NCBI GenBank assembly: GCA_963781785.1
Contig: CAWAHD010000004.1
Coordinates: 682,001-746,000, forward strand
Direction: 5' to 3'
Length of the DNA: 64,000 nucleotides
DNA from: CAWAHD01 sp963781785
GTDB taxonomy: Bacteria > Planctomycetota > Planctomycetia > Isosphaerales > Isosphaeraceae
The position numbers were made by a program, and so were the translations under genes. Below, piece by piece: positions 1 to 8,582 of this stretch. The notes under the pieces are model-generated. The model did not search any database. It had not been told where the DNA came from and saw nothing but the letters and a program-made list of their open reading frames with translations. Positions within the stretch are counted from its first letter, which is position 1. Each line of letters begins with the position of its first letter.

Positions 1-1105
1 AGTTACATATTCTATTATATTTATAGCAAGCAATGTAATAAGTCCGGTGCTGTACGTCGAGTACCGGTCCTGACACCACTCCCGCGCGTTCCCCAGCATG
101 TCCGACAAGCCCAGGTCGTTGGGCTGCAAGCTCCCGCACGGCAACACCCGAAGATCGTGTCCGTTATTGTATTGAGCATACCGACCCAACAGGTCGATGC
201 TCGAACCGTAGTAGCGGCTGGTGGCTGCCCCGGAACGGCACGCATACTCCCATTCCGCCTCGGTCGGCAGCCGATAGCCCGGCAGTTTCAAGGCATCGGC
301 CTTGATCCGCATGCCCGCCGCGTACTTGCCATGTTCGTTCGGCTCGTAGCATTCGGGTAGGTTCTCTTTCCGGCTGAGCCAGTTGCAGTAAGCGGCGGCG
401 TGATACCAACTCACGTAATTGATCGGGCCTTCGCGGTCGGGGTTGTACCTATTGTTCTCGGCATGATCGTCCTCTGGGATCTCTTTGACAAACCGATGGT
501 ATTGCTCGACCGTCACCTCCTTGGTGGCAATGGCGAAACGGCGGGGGATCTGGACACGGTGGAGAATTTCGTCGCCGCTGCGCGGCTCACCAGGCCGTGA
601 ACCCATGTCGAACTCGACCGGTCCCTCGATCACCGCAAACGTCTGCCCCTGCCCGTTGACGTACCATCGCCGCTGGCCCCAGTCTTCGACTTTCCTCAGC
701 TCGGCGTCCATTTCCTTGAGCTTCTCGTGTTGCTTCCATTGCCGCAGGGTCCATTCCGCGCCGCCGTGGATGCCGCTGTCGGGATCATCCCGGTAGAGGA
801 CATACAGCTTGCCGGCCAGCGGTTCCCTTTCGCCGGGGAACATTCCTTCCATACCGTATGTCCCGAGCGTCAGGATCAACGCTCGCCGCTGCGAGGTCTC
901 GGGGTGGAAGAGGATTGTGTCCATATTTCCGGTGACGGGTGGCGCGTGGCTGGTTGCGGGAGAATCTAGTCGGTCGAGCTCGGCGGCGATCAGCTTCGGA
1001 TCGGCGCCCAGGGGATTCAGCCAGTTGACGATGAAGCTGCGGAGCCGGGGGTCGGCACTGTGGCTTAGCAAGGGCATGATCTCACCCCCCTTCCCCAGGC
1101 AAGAG
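1..1105 (-). CDS. Kinase-FGE protein, C-terminal FGE/SUMF1 domain (partial at window edge)
   Basis: Fourth frame of the same gene, open to the window edge. It begins LLSHSADPRLRSFIVNWLNP and is followed by the linker HGGAEWTLRQWKQHE. A formylglycine-generating-enzyme-like (SUMF1/EgtB/PvdO) domain starts near 650 (EGPVEFDMGSRPGEP). Its hallmark motifs are NYVSWYHAAAYCNWLS, GYRLPTEAEWEYACRSGA and LSDMLGNAREWCQDRYS. The copper-binding cysteines of true FGE lie further C-terminal and are outside the window, so activity cannot be judged; in kinase fusions this domain may be a binding or sensor module. The last ~42 bases (1-42) are strikingly AT-rich and no longer resemble the family (see findings). 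Confidence 0.75.
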
Positions 1106-1893
1106 AGCGATCGCCGCCCGAGCTTGACGTTCGGCCAGTCGGTCCCTGGTCTCCTCTTTGATCACCGGGCGATCCCAGACGGAAGCGGTGATCGGTGGTC
1201 CCTCGGGCGAAGTCCGGGCGACTGAGAGGGCGACCATGCGATAGCCCTGCGCCACAAGTTCCCGGCAACGCTGGACGTGCGTGGTCGGATCAACCCCGAA
1301 CAGTGGGATCGCCTCGAATGGAACATCGCCCGTCCAGACGGCCGCGTAGGAGCGGTCCGGATGCAGTGGCTTCATGATCTCGGCGAACGCTGGCAGGTCT
1401 CGGATGGGATCGAAATCGGCGTCCTCCTGCATGTGCCCGTAATCGGTGTAGCCGTTCTCGATCGCCGAGCGGAGCAGGCTGAGGGCTCGCTCTGACAGCG
1501 GCTTACTCCTCGCCTGGTCCTTCCGGGCAACAACCTGAGATGCCACGGCGTAGACACAGGCGGCATCGTATTGGAGCCCGGAATCCCCCGGCGTCATTTT
1601 GAGGGTGGCGTCCAGCCTCTCGAACGCCGCGTCGCTCCCCTCATCCAGTTCCGTTGCCACGACGACCGCCAGGTAGAGTTTCTGACTCTCGCTCTGGTTT
1701 CCTATCCTAAACCTCTCCAGATCCGTCCTTGCCTGATCCTTGCGACCCAGCCGGGCGTGGGCGATGGCGCGGTATTGATAAGCCTGGGTCTGTTCCGGGG
1801 ACTTCTTGATGACGGCATCAAGCTCGTCAATCACCTTCTGGCTCTCGCCGAGCCGTAAGTGAGCCGACGCCTGTGCGATCCGAGCCGTGGAGA
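1082..1893 (-). CDS. Kinase-FGE protein, TPR segment (frameshifted continuation)
   Basis: Continuation in a third frame. It begins with a tetratricopeptide repeat (ARIAQASAHLRLGESQKVID, then AYQYRAIAHARLGRKDQA), followed by a second TPR-like block (YDAACVYAVAS, LLRSAIENGY) and a domain ending RLAERQARAAIALL. TPRs usually serve as protein-interaction scaffolds between the kinase and FGE-like ends of these proteins. The frame closes at 1082 just after PGEGG. The neighbouring frame reads LGKGGEIMPLLSHSADPRLR, the conserved continuation, so the indel lies at about 1093-1103, next to G-runs. Confidence 0.7.
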
Positions 1894-2645
1894 TCATCCG
1901 GGTCCGCCTTGATAGCGGCTTCTGCCGCTTGTAGAGCCAAGGCGGCAAGCTCCTTGGAGGTCAGCGGAGGTGCCGCAGTGAGATCGAAATCGATCAGGGA
2001 GCCGGACCGCTGAGCGAACGCACCGGGGATTTGCGCTTCCGAGAGACCAATTTCAAAGTCAGGCGTGTCGGAGGTTCCCCTGGCAGTCTTGTGCCAGACC
2101 CCCGAGTAACCTAGCTTGTCATCCGATTGCCGCCAGGCATGCATCACCAGGGGAACAAGTCCGACTTTGTTGAGTCGAACATGCACCTTCGTGAGTTCGG
2201 CGGCTGATGACGCCAGGACCGCACGGGCGTCGTCGTCTGGTCCCGTCCTCTGCGCCCACAGGGCGGCGAAGCGGGAGGTGAACGTACCCGCCTCCCGACT
2301 TGCTGCCAAGTATCCGGCGACATCGACCGGAAGGTATCCATTCTTCCGGTTTTGCTCATCGGTCTGACGAATCTCCTCAATGGACCGATCGTGAGCCATT
2401 CTCCACGGTCGCCCATCACGGCTCCAAACCGCGGCCACCCGGAGGGTTTTGTCCTCGCCGTAGGGACGGAAGCGGACGGGGCGGTATCCCGATTTGCGGA
2501 GAGCCTCTGCGACCCTTACGAACTCGTCCAGCGGCGTCGTTTGACAAAAGCCGAAGCGCTCGGTAAGGATCCCCTGAGCGGATTCGATCCTGGCAATCAG
2601 GGAGGGGCCTGGCGTGGTCCAGGAGGGATCGAGGGGAGGATCATT
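1827..2645 (-). CDS. Kinase-FGE protein, middle segment 1 (frameshifted continuation)
   Basis: This frame carries on from the kinase segment after the indel near 2645. It encodes about 250 residues of solenoid-like sequence: WNDPPLDPSW, then FGFCQTTPLDEFVRVAEALR, then a region with GYRPVRFRPY, which resembles the repeat found before FGE domains in planctomycete kinase fusions (family knowledge). The useful reading ends near 1885 (AAIKADPDD), where another one-base shift moves the protein into the frame of the next segment (ARIAQASAHLRLGE). A caller working on this sequence would start a false gene at 2438. I treat it as part of one gene running from 5289 to beyond the left edge. Confidence 0.7.
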   Translation of the reverse strand, partial: NDPPLDPSWTTPGPSLIARIESAQGILTERFGFCQTTPLDEFVRVAEALRKSGYRPVRFRPYGEDKTLRVAAVWSRDGRPWRMAHDRSIEEIRQTDEQNRKNGYLPVDVAGYLAASREAGTFTSRFAALWAQRTGPDDDARAVLASSAAELTKVHVRLNKVGLVPLVMHAWRQSDDKLGYSGVWHKTARGTSDTPDFEIGLSEAQIPGAFAQRSGSLIDFDLTAAPPLTSKELAALALQAAEAAIKADPDDLHGSDRTGVGSLTARREPEGD

Positions 2646-5289
2646 CCACGTGCGCGAGTGTCCTGGCGATTTCCGCCTGGAAGTGCGGCACGGTCACCTC
2701 TTCGTGGTACTGGGCGACGGCCAGGCACGCCGAGTACGCCTTGGGGTCGGCGTCCATGAGCAGGTTTGCAGCGTTCCGAAAGATTGCCGCAACGGATGTC
2801 GTGATGGGCGTCCGCGCGGGGCGGAGAGCGTCGAGCCAGGGGCCAAGAAAGACCGGATTGACTCTGATCAGGGCTTGCATCACCTTGCCACCCAACGACT
2901 CCCAGCGGGGGCTGGCGGCGTCATAGTCCGCAAGAGCACTCGCCGCAAGGAGTAGGCTCAAATCACCCGGATTCGCCGACTCCAGCACGGTCCAGAGCCT
3001 CGGAGTCAGGGTGGCTCGGTGGATTTTCAGGGCATCACGCAGTACCGGAAGATCGCCTGGATCGGCTTCGATAAGGCGGCTGTAGAGGTAATCAACCTGG
3101 GAGGCATCCACGGGGAGCAGGGCGAGGCTGCCGTGGAGTTTCTCCCGGCTGCTAAAGTCGGCGTTCTGAACGAGTGTCTTGAGGCGAGGATTCGCCCAGC
3201 GGCGATAAGCATCGAGTTGCCGGACGAGCACGGGGACATCGGTCGTGCTGGCGGTTCGTAGCGCTTCCACCAAGCTCGACGCCCGCAGTGAGCCATAGCC
3301 CTCGATGCTTCCCCAACCGAGCAAGCCCACGAGGAACACGGCGCCAACCATCCGGCTCCCGTGGATCCACCCGGCTTTGCGCATCATTCGCCGCTCATGC
3401 TCGGTCCAGTCCCGCCTTTTCGTCAGCAGACGGATGTTCGCCCACTCCAGCACCGAGGGCAGACGTCGGTTCTCGGGCTTGGCCTTCCAGAGCGAGGAAC
3501 GTTCCGCCAGCCGAAGTTCCGCACGTCCACGGCGGGTTTCTCTTTGTTTGCGTGTCAGCCAGTCCCGCAGGGAGTGGACCAGGTAGTCGTGGGTGAATTG
3601 ATAATAACGCTCTTCGGGATGCGTCGTGGTTTGACCTTCACCTGAGGAACCTTCCGGGTCGGTGGGCGTGATCAGGCGAAGCTCAGGGTCAAGAATGTGG
3701 ATCAGGTCGTCGAAGTCCCTGGGGCGGTTCGCATACCCCGAAGCTTCGAGCAATTCCTGGCGCGATCTCATCTGCCCTTTGATGTCGGTACCTGTCTCGG
3801 GCAGCAGAGCTTTGAGAACCGCCTGTGCTGCTTTCTGATGAAAGCGATGCTCGGGAGGTGCGGTCGAGGCGCTGAAGGTCTCTTCGAGGAACGCCAAACC
3901 GATTCCTTCTGTGCCGGTTGTCTCGATCCGCGTTTTCCAGAACCGGATGCTCTCGGGCAGCCCATTCCGGTCGCGAGCACCGGGCAACAGCGCGAGGAAG
4001 AAGTCGGCGTCGTGCTGGTCGAACGAACGAAGACCTTTGGGGATAATCCTGATCGGAGTTAGATTCGAGTCGGATGCTCCGGAAGCGGCGGCGAGCGGCG
4101 CGGTTTGGTGGTTTGATCCTGGCGGCGCAGAGCGCGGCGCGAGGTTCGCGGCGCCTGAGACGTTGGCTGCCTCAGCTTCGAGAAATGATCGGAGGTCTTC
4201 GGCCATGTCGCCCGCGGTGTTGTATCGTTCCGAGGCGCGCTTGGAAATCGCTTTCTGGCAGATTCGTTCCAGCTCTCGAGGAATCGTGTCGTCGACCTGC
4301 CGGGGTGGGCGGGGCTCGGCAGCGACGATCCGTTCGAGGATCTCGCGGTGCGAATCCCCGCGGAACGGCCTGCGGCCGGTGAGCAGTTCGTAGAACACGA
4401 CGCCCAGGCTGAAGATGTCCGATCGGCCGTCGACCCGGTGGCCCTCGCCCCGGGCCTGCTCGGGGCTCATGTAGATCGGCGTGCCGACAACGCTCGGGCC
4501 CTTGCCGTAATCCTCGTCCTTGAGCGCCAGTCCGAAATCGGCCAGCCACGGCTTGCCGCTTGAGTCGATCAGGATGTTGGCGGGCTTGATGTCCCGGTGG
4601 ACCAGGTCCCGCGAATGGGCGTGGTGGAGCGCTTCGGCGATAACCGCGACCAGCTCAATCGATTCGCGGAGAGTGGGACGGGCGTGCCTCAGCCGGTCCC
4701 TCAGGTCGGTACCCTCGATGTACTTGGAGACGATGTAGCAGAGGCCGTGGTCGGTACGGCCGACGTCGTGGATGGGAACGATGTGGGGATGGTCGAGCCT
4801 GGCGAGGGCCCGGGCCTCGCCAAGGTACGCCAGGGCGGCCTCGGGACCGGCGATCCGGTCCGGGCTCGTGACCTTGATCGCCACGGTGCGGTCGAGGTCG
4901 TTGTCGTGAGCCGGATAGACCTGGCCGAACCCGCCTTGGTCCAGTAGTCGGATCACTCGGTAGCGCCCGATCTCTGACCCGACGCCGAACAGGAACGAAA
5001 TGTCGGTGTCTGCAACCGAGGTTCTCCGGACTTGCGTTTCAGGCGGGGTCTGGTGCTCTTTGATTGCCCCAACACGTCCGCTCATGGACGTTGACGGAGT
5101 GCCCGCGAACGGGTTCAGGACCTCGGTCCGGCGCACCGGGCCGCACTCCCTGGCACCGGTCAACTCTTCAAGCGTCTGCTGGCAGTCGGCACAGCCTTCC
5201 ACGTGCCGCTCCACCTCAGCACGCGCGGTGTCGACAAGGCGGTTGTCCAGAAGGAGCTCGAGCTGTTCGCGGTCCGGACAAAGTTTCAT
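2641..5289 (-). CDS. Zinc-finger Ser/Thr protein kinase, N-terminal part of a frameshifted kinase-FGE protein
   Basis: Predicted membrane-linked signalling kinase. From the ATG at 5289, residues about 28-36 form an anti-sigma-like zinc finger (HVEGCADC). The kinase domain covers roughly residues 108-370: glycine loop DQGGFGQVY, lysine in VAIKV, catalytic loop HRDIKPAN, DFG in LADFGLAL, and GTPIYMSPEQARG. After it comes a winged-helix-like stretch (YYQFTHDYLVHSL, as seen at the end of STAND-type modules, but with no P-loop), then one membrane helix (MVGAVFLVGLLGW) and helical repeats. An in-frame start at 5385 would add 32 unrelated residues, so 5289 is preferred. The stop at 2641 is not the natural end: the next frame continues directly with the homologous sequence WNDPPLDPSW, so a one-base indel lies near 2645. 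The protein continues in the next three entries to the FGE domain. Confidence 0.85.
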   Translation of the reverse strand: MKLCPDREQLELLLDNRLVDTARAEVERHVEGCADCQQTLEELTGARECGPVRRTEVLNPFAGTPSTSMSGRVGAIKEHQTPPETQVRRTSVADTDISFLFGVGSEIGRYRVIRLLDQGGFGQVYPAHDNDLDRTVAIKVTSPDRIAGPEAALAYLGEARALARLDHPHIVPIHDVGRTDHGLCYIVSKYIEGTDLRDRLRHARPTLRESIELVAVIAEALHHAHSRDLVHRDIKPANILIDSSGKPWLADFGLALKDEDYGKGPSVVGTPIYMSPEQARGEGHRVDGRSDIFSLGVVFYELLTGRRPFRGDSHREILERIVAAEPRPPRQVDDTIPRELERICQKAISKRASERYNTAGDMAEDLRSFLEAEAANVSGAANLAPRSAPPGSNHQTAPLAAASGASDSNLTPIRIIPKGLRSFDQHDADFFLALLPGARDRNGLPESIRFWKTRIETTGTEGIGLAFLEETFSASTAPPEHRFHQKAAQAVLKALLPETGTDIKGQMRSRQELLEASGYANRPRDFDDLIHILDPELRLITPTDPEGSSGEGQTTTHPEERYYQFTHDYLVHSLRDWLTRKQRETRRGRAELRLAERSSLWKAKPENRRLPSVLEWANIRLLTKRRDWTEHERRMMRKAGWIHGSRMVGAVFLVGLLGWGSIEGYGSLRASSLVEALRTASTTDVPVLVRQLDAYRRWANPRLKTLVQNADFSSREKLHGSLALLPVDASQVDYLYSRLIEADPGDLPVLRDALKIHRATLTPRLWTVLESANPGDLSLLLAASALADYDAASPRWESLGGKVMQALIRVNPVFLGPWLDALRPARTPITTSVAAIFRNAANLLMDADPKAYSACLAVAQYHEEVTVPHFQAEIARTLAHVE

Positions 5290-5508
5290 TTCGGCCCGTT
5301 CCCACGTCCAGATCGCTGGCCGGATTAACTGAATGCAAGCTTGCTCAAGGAAAGCATAACCCAAGACGCAAACAAAGAAAAACAATTCAGATCGGCTTAG
5401 GTTTTTGCGGACCCGAAGTAATGGCTGATAGAGAACTCGTCGAGGAGCTCGACCGCACCTCTCGGTGACGGGAACGACTGCACATCATCTTCACAGGAGA
5501 GAACATCC

Positions 5509-6101
5509 GTGGCGCATCTGGAATGGTCAAAGGTCGCAATGCGGCAGATCGAGATCGGACCGCGCTCTCGTCGCGGAGCCGCCCGCGGCTCGAGGACGCG
5601 ATTCCTGCCCCGGCTCGACCGGATGGAGGACCGCGCCCTGCTCAGCACGTTGACGGTCATGAACAACCACGACAGCGGCCCGAACTCGCTGCGCGCCGAC
5701 ATCGCCATCGCCAAGAACGGCGACACCATCGACTTCGCCAGCAGTCTCAAAGGCGAGACCATCACGCTCACCAGCGGCGAGCTGGACATCACGACGAGCT
5801 TGACGATCGACGGCCTTGGGGAAAACCAGCTCTCCGTGAGCGGCAATGAGGCGTACCGGGTCTTCGAGATCGGCGCGTCTGCGACCGTGACGATCAACAA
5901 CCTGGCGATCGCGAGCGGCAAAGCCGTCGCGAATAACGGCGGCGGCATTCTCGTCGATGCTGGCGGGACTCTGAGCCTCGACCACGTCGACCTCACGAAC
6001 AACACCGCCTACGCCGACTCCCTGGGAAACTACGGCAGCGGCGGCGCCATCGAGAATGACGGCAGCCTCACCGTCACGGACTCCACCTTCAAGAACAACC
6101 T
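5509..6101 (+). CDS. Beta-helix surface protein with LEPR-XLL motif, N-terminal part (interrupted by an IS)
   Basis: Starts at GTG 5509, preceded by AGGAGA at good spacing. The N-terminus is basic and carries LDRMEDRALLSTL, a match to the LEPR-XLL motif found near the N-terminus of secreted planctomycete proteins. It then enters right-handed parallel beta-helix sequence (LTVMNNHDSGPNSLRADI, DTIDFASSLKGETITLTSGE, repeated NNGGG- and TDSTFKNN-type turns). At 6101 the frame is broken by an insertion sequence. Removing the element plus one target duplication joins this part in frame to 8583-9847 and gives a 617-residue protein with no other defect. As it stands the gene is inactivated, or at most makes a truncated protein. 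Confidence 0.85.
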
Positions 6102-6119
6102 CAGACCTCCTGATCTGCG
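6101..6119 (+). repeat. Left terminal inverted repeat of the IS
   Basis: TCAGACCTCCTGATCTGCG, perfectly repeated in inverse orientation at 8564-8582. The outermost TCA is also the complement of the transposase TGA stop codon. Confidence 0.92.
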
Positions 6120-8447
6120 GGAATTTGATTTGGAGCCAGTTCCGGGGTTTGTACCAAGCCGGCGATCGAGTAGGCCAGTTGCAAGTTGGTGCCCGGATAT
6201 TTGAACTCGGCCGCATTCAGATGTTCCAGCAGATGAGTGATCGCACGGTTGGCCCGGGGGTTCGACATCGGGTGGACTTGCACCTTCAGCACCCCTTGGG
6301 CGAGATCAGGGGTGAGGTCGGCCTCTGAGCAAAACAGATCACGCAGCAGGCTGCGAGCGTCGTCAGTCCGGGCGAGCTCCTCGCGCATGATTGATGCCAG
6401 CGCCGTCTCGGCGCGATAGGCGATCATTTTCACCGTATCGACCAGTTGCTTGCGGCTGGGTGCCAGGCGCTGGAACTTTTCGTTCTCGGGCAGCTTGTCC
6501 CAATCCAAGTGGCTGGGCGTCGCCTTCAACTGGCTGTCGATGCCCGTCAGTTCGTGTTCGAGCTGCTCGATCTCCTCAAGCAATTCGGCTTTCCGCTTTT
6601 CCCACTTCGCCTGTGCGGATTCGTCGGATTCCGGGTGCAACGTCAGGGCCGCAAAGCGAGCTTGACGATGGTTTAGCTTTGACTTGACCGAGCGCTTCCG
6701 GCGGTCCAGCTCCCTCCACCGCGGGTTAACGACCGGCCGCTTGGTCTCAAGAATCTCCTCCGTTCCGTACTCGTTAAGCAGATCAATGGCAAAGTGTTGC
6801 ATCATGTAATGGAAGAAGTTTTCCTGGGACCATCGACTGAACAACCGGACAGAATCCTCCCGCGCCGACTCGCTGTAAGCCGTGCTGATCAGGCTTACCT
6901 GGTGCCCGCTGGTGGTCAGCTTGCGGGTCTCCCGCACCCAGAGCCCGCTCCTCTTGTCGCCGATCCACGTCCCTCGCTCGGCCAGTTTCAGTGAGACCTG
7001 CTCCCCGCTCGGCAGCGTCGTTTCGATCTCCTCGAACTCGGTGGTCGGCCAATCGTCCTTGGGGTATTTGTGGTAGGTGATGCAGGCAATGCGGTGCGTT
7101 CGCCACATCTCCTTGAAGTACTCCGGGCTGTACCCCTCGCGGTCGAAGAGGATCACGAAACGAGCGCGATAGCGGTCTGTCTCGAGCTCGGCTGCACTGG
7201 GCTGGCCGGGGACCTCCTGAAGAAGACGCGGCACGATGTCGCTCCTGAGTGCTTCGAGAAGCCCGTGGTCGATCGGCCGTTCGACGGCGAAGAACGGCTG
7301 GCCCAGGATGTCATTGACCCAGTAGTCGGTGGTCCCTCGCAGGCACAACCGCTGCCGGGCGATATAGCGTTTGGGCAGCGCGGTCAGGCCGCCGTGATAG
7401 AGGCGAACGTGACCGTCGACGTAGAGCGCGCCAGCCAGTTCCGGCGCGGCCTCCAGCCAATCTCGCGATAGCAGCCCAGCCCATTTTTCCGGGCCGTCGT
7501 CGCTGCTCAGGGCGGCCAGCTTATACCGCAGACAACGTACCTCGGGGACGCGGTCCAGCCCCAACAACTTGCCGAGCTCGCCTGGGGGCTGGTACTGCAA
7601 CTGCTCGACGGCCTTGATCCGACACAGCGCCATGTGGGCCAACAGGACGATTACGTGCAGAGTGCTGTAATAACCGCGCAATTGTCGCAGGCAAGCGTCG
7701 ATGTGTCGAAAGAGGCCGTTCTCCGCCAGAGCCGGTAGAGCGCATAGCACGCCACCGAAGGAGACGTCACGGCAGGCTTCAAAGCGGGTCGACGCCCCAT
7801 TCAAGAAACCGAATGCTGCCAAGACGCGTTCGTCGGGCCTGGTGCAGGCCGTGCCCATTTCCGCCGTGGCGTCAAGGGCGGCGCGTGTGGACTTGTCGGT
7901 GGGGGCTGGCGACTGCGGAGCCGGTGGATTTTCGGGTGTCGTCTCTCCGAACTGAGGTAAAGCGAGCTTGGTCAGCCGGCCCTGCTGGATCGCCTTGCGG
8001 AGTGTGTCGCACTTGAGGCCTAGGTGATCGGCGACCTCTCTTGGGCTCAAACCCGCTTCCAGTAGCTGTTGTGCCTGGGCCGTGACCTCGGGCGTCAACA
8101 CCGAGGCCCCGCGACTTGCGCGGCGCGTAGAACGCTCCCACCCCGCCGGCGTGGTAGGCGTCAACGCCACGAATGACGCTGTTCTTCGACACGCCAAAGG
8201 CCCGCACAATGTCCACCTGACGGCAGGCGCCTTGGCAGATCAGTTGGGCGGTAAACATCCGGAAAGCACGGCGGTCGTTTTCGGCGTGTTGAAATACCGG
8301 ATACACGCCGCAGAAGTATGTCCACTGGCCATTTTCGCGCACGACACTGATTGAGTCGCTGATGCGCGTGGCACCGTCAGGGATAAGCGGCAATAATGCT
8401 TGGGGAATGGTACCTTCCTCCTGGTGAGTGCCAGGTGATCTCAGCAA
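6101..8447 (-). CDS. Transposase of the IS (two overlapping frames)
   Basis: Catalyses movement of the element. Frame A (from TTG at 8447, or a possible ATT at 8408) holds a helix-turn-helix (RQVDIVRAFGVSKNSVIRG) and reads to about 8105. Frame B continues with a second helix-turn-helix (GLSPREVADHLGLKCDTLRK) and the catalytic part. Candidate acidic residues of a DDE/RNase-H fold are the D in LYVDGHVRLYHG, the D in FVILFDREGY and an E in EEILETKRPV; this assignment is by pattern only. A coiled coil (ELLEEIEQLEHELTGI) lies late in the protein. Rejoined it is about 770 residues. The junction is a +1 shift at CGGGGCC near 8108, either a sequencing indel in GGGG (likely, given the rest of the window) or programmed. 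The stop TGA lies in the terminal repeat. Confidence 0.85.
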
Positions 8448-8464
8448 TCACGGAAGGTACCATT
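8406..8464 (-). promoter_or_regulatory. Fold-back hairpin over the transposase ribosome binding site
   Basis: In the sense of the transposase mRNA, AATGGTACCTTCC (8464-8452) is perfectly complementary to GGAAGGTACCATT (8418-8406), a 13-bp stem with a 33-base loop. The right arm contains part of the strong Shine-Dalgarno AGGAGGAAGG and the ATT that could be a start codon. Transcripts entering from outside would fold and hide the ribosome site. Comparable translational insulation is known for IS10 and IS50; its role here is inferred. Confidence 0.6.
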
Positions 8465-8563
8465 TCTATTTCCCGCCACCTCATCCTTGTCTGCTCAAAC
8501 AAGGATCCCACAAACCTCATCCCTGCTAGCACATAAGCTCCACACCCCACAAGCTACTCTGTT

Positions 8564-8582
8564 CGCAGATCAGGAGGTCTGA
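8564..8582 (-). repeat. Right terminal inverted repeat of the IS
   Basis: Reverse complement of the left repeat at 6101-6119, with all 19 positions identical. It is followed by ACCT, matching the base run just outside the left end and so marking the target duplication. Confidence 0.92.

Larger units (their letters stand above)
6101..8582. mobile_element. Complete insertion sequence (~2.48 kb), family unassigned
   Basis: A complete element bounded by perfect terminal inverted repeats. It sits inside a beta-helix gene whose frame is exactly restored when the element and one target copy are removed. It carries one long transposase gene on the minus strand (in two frames here) and nothing else. 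The boundaries are ambiguous by one base: an 18-bp repeat (6102-6119 and 8564-8581) with a 5-bp duplication AACCT (6097-6101 and 8582-8586), or a 19-bp repeat including the outer T/A (6101 and 8582) with a 3-bp duplication ACC. The second version places the transposase stop codon wholly inside the element. Family assignment needs a comparison with ISfinder. Confidence 0.93.
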
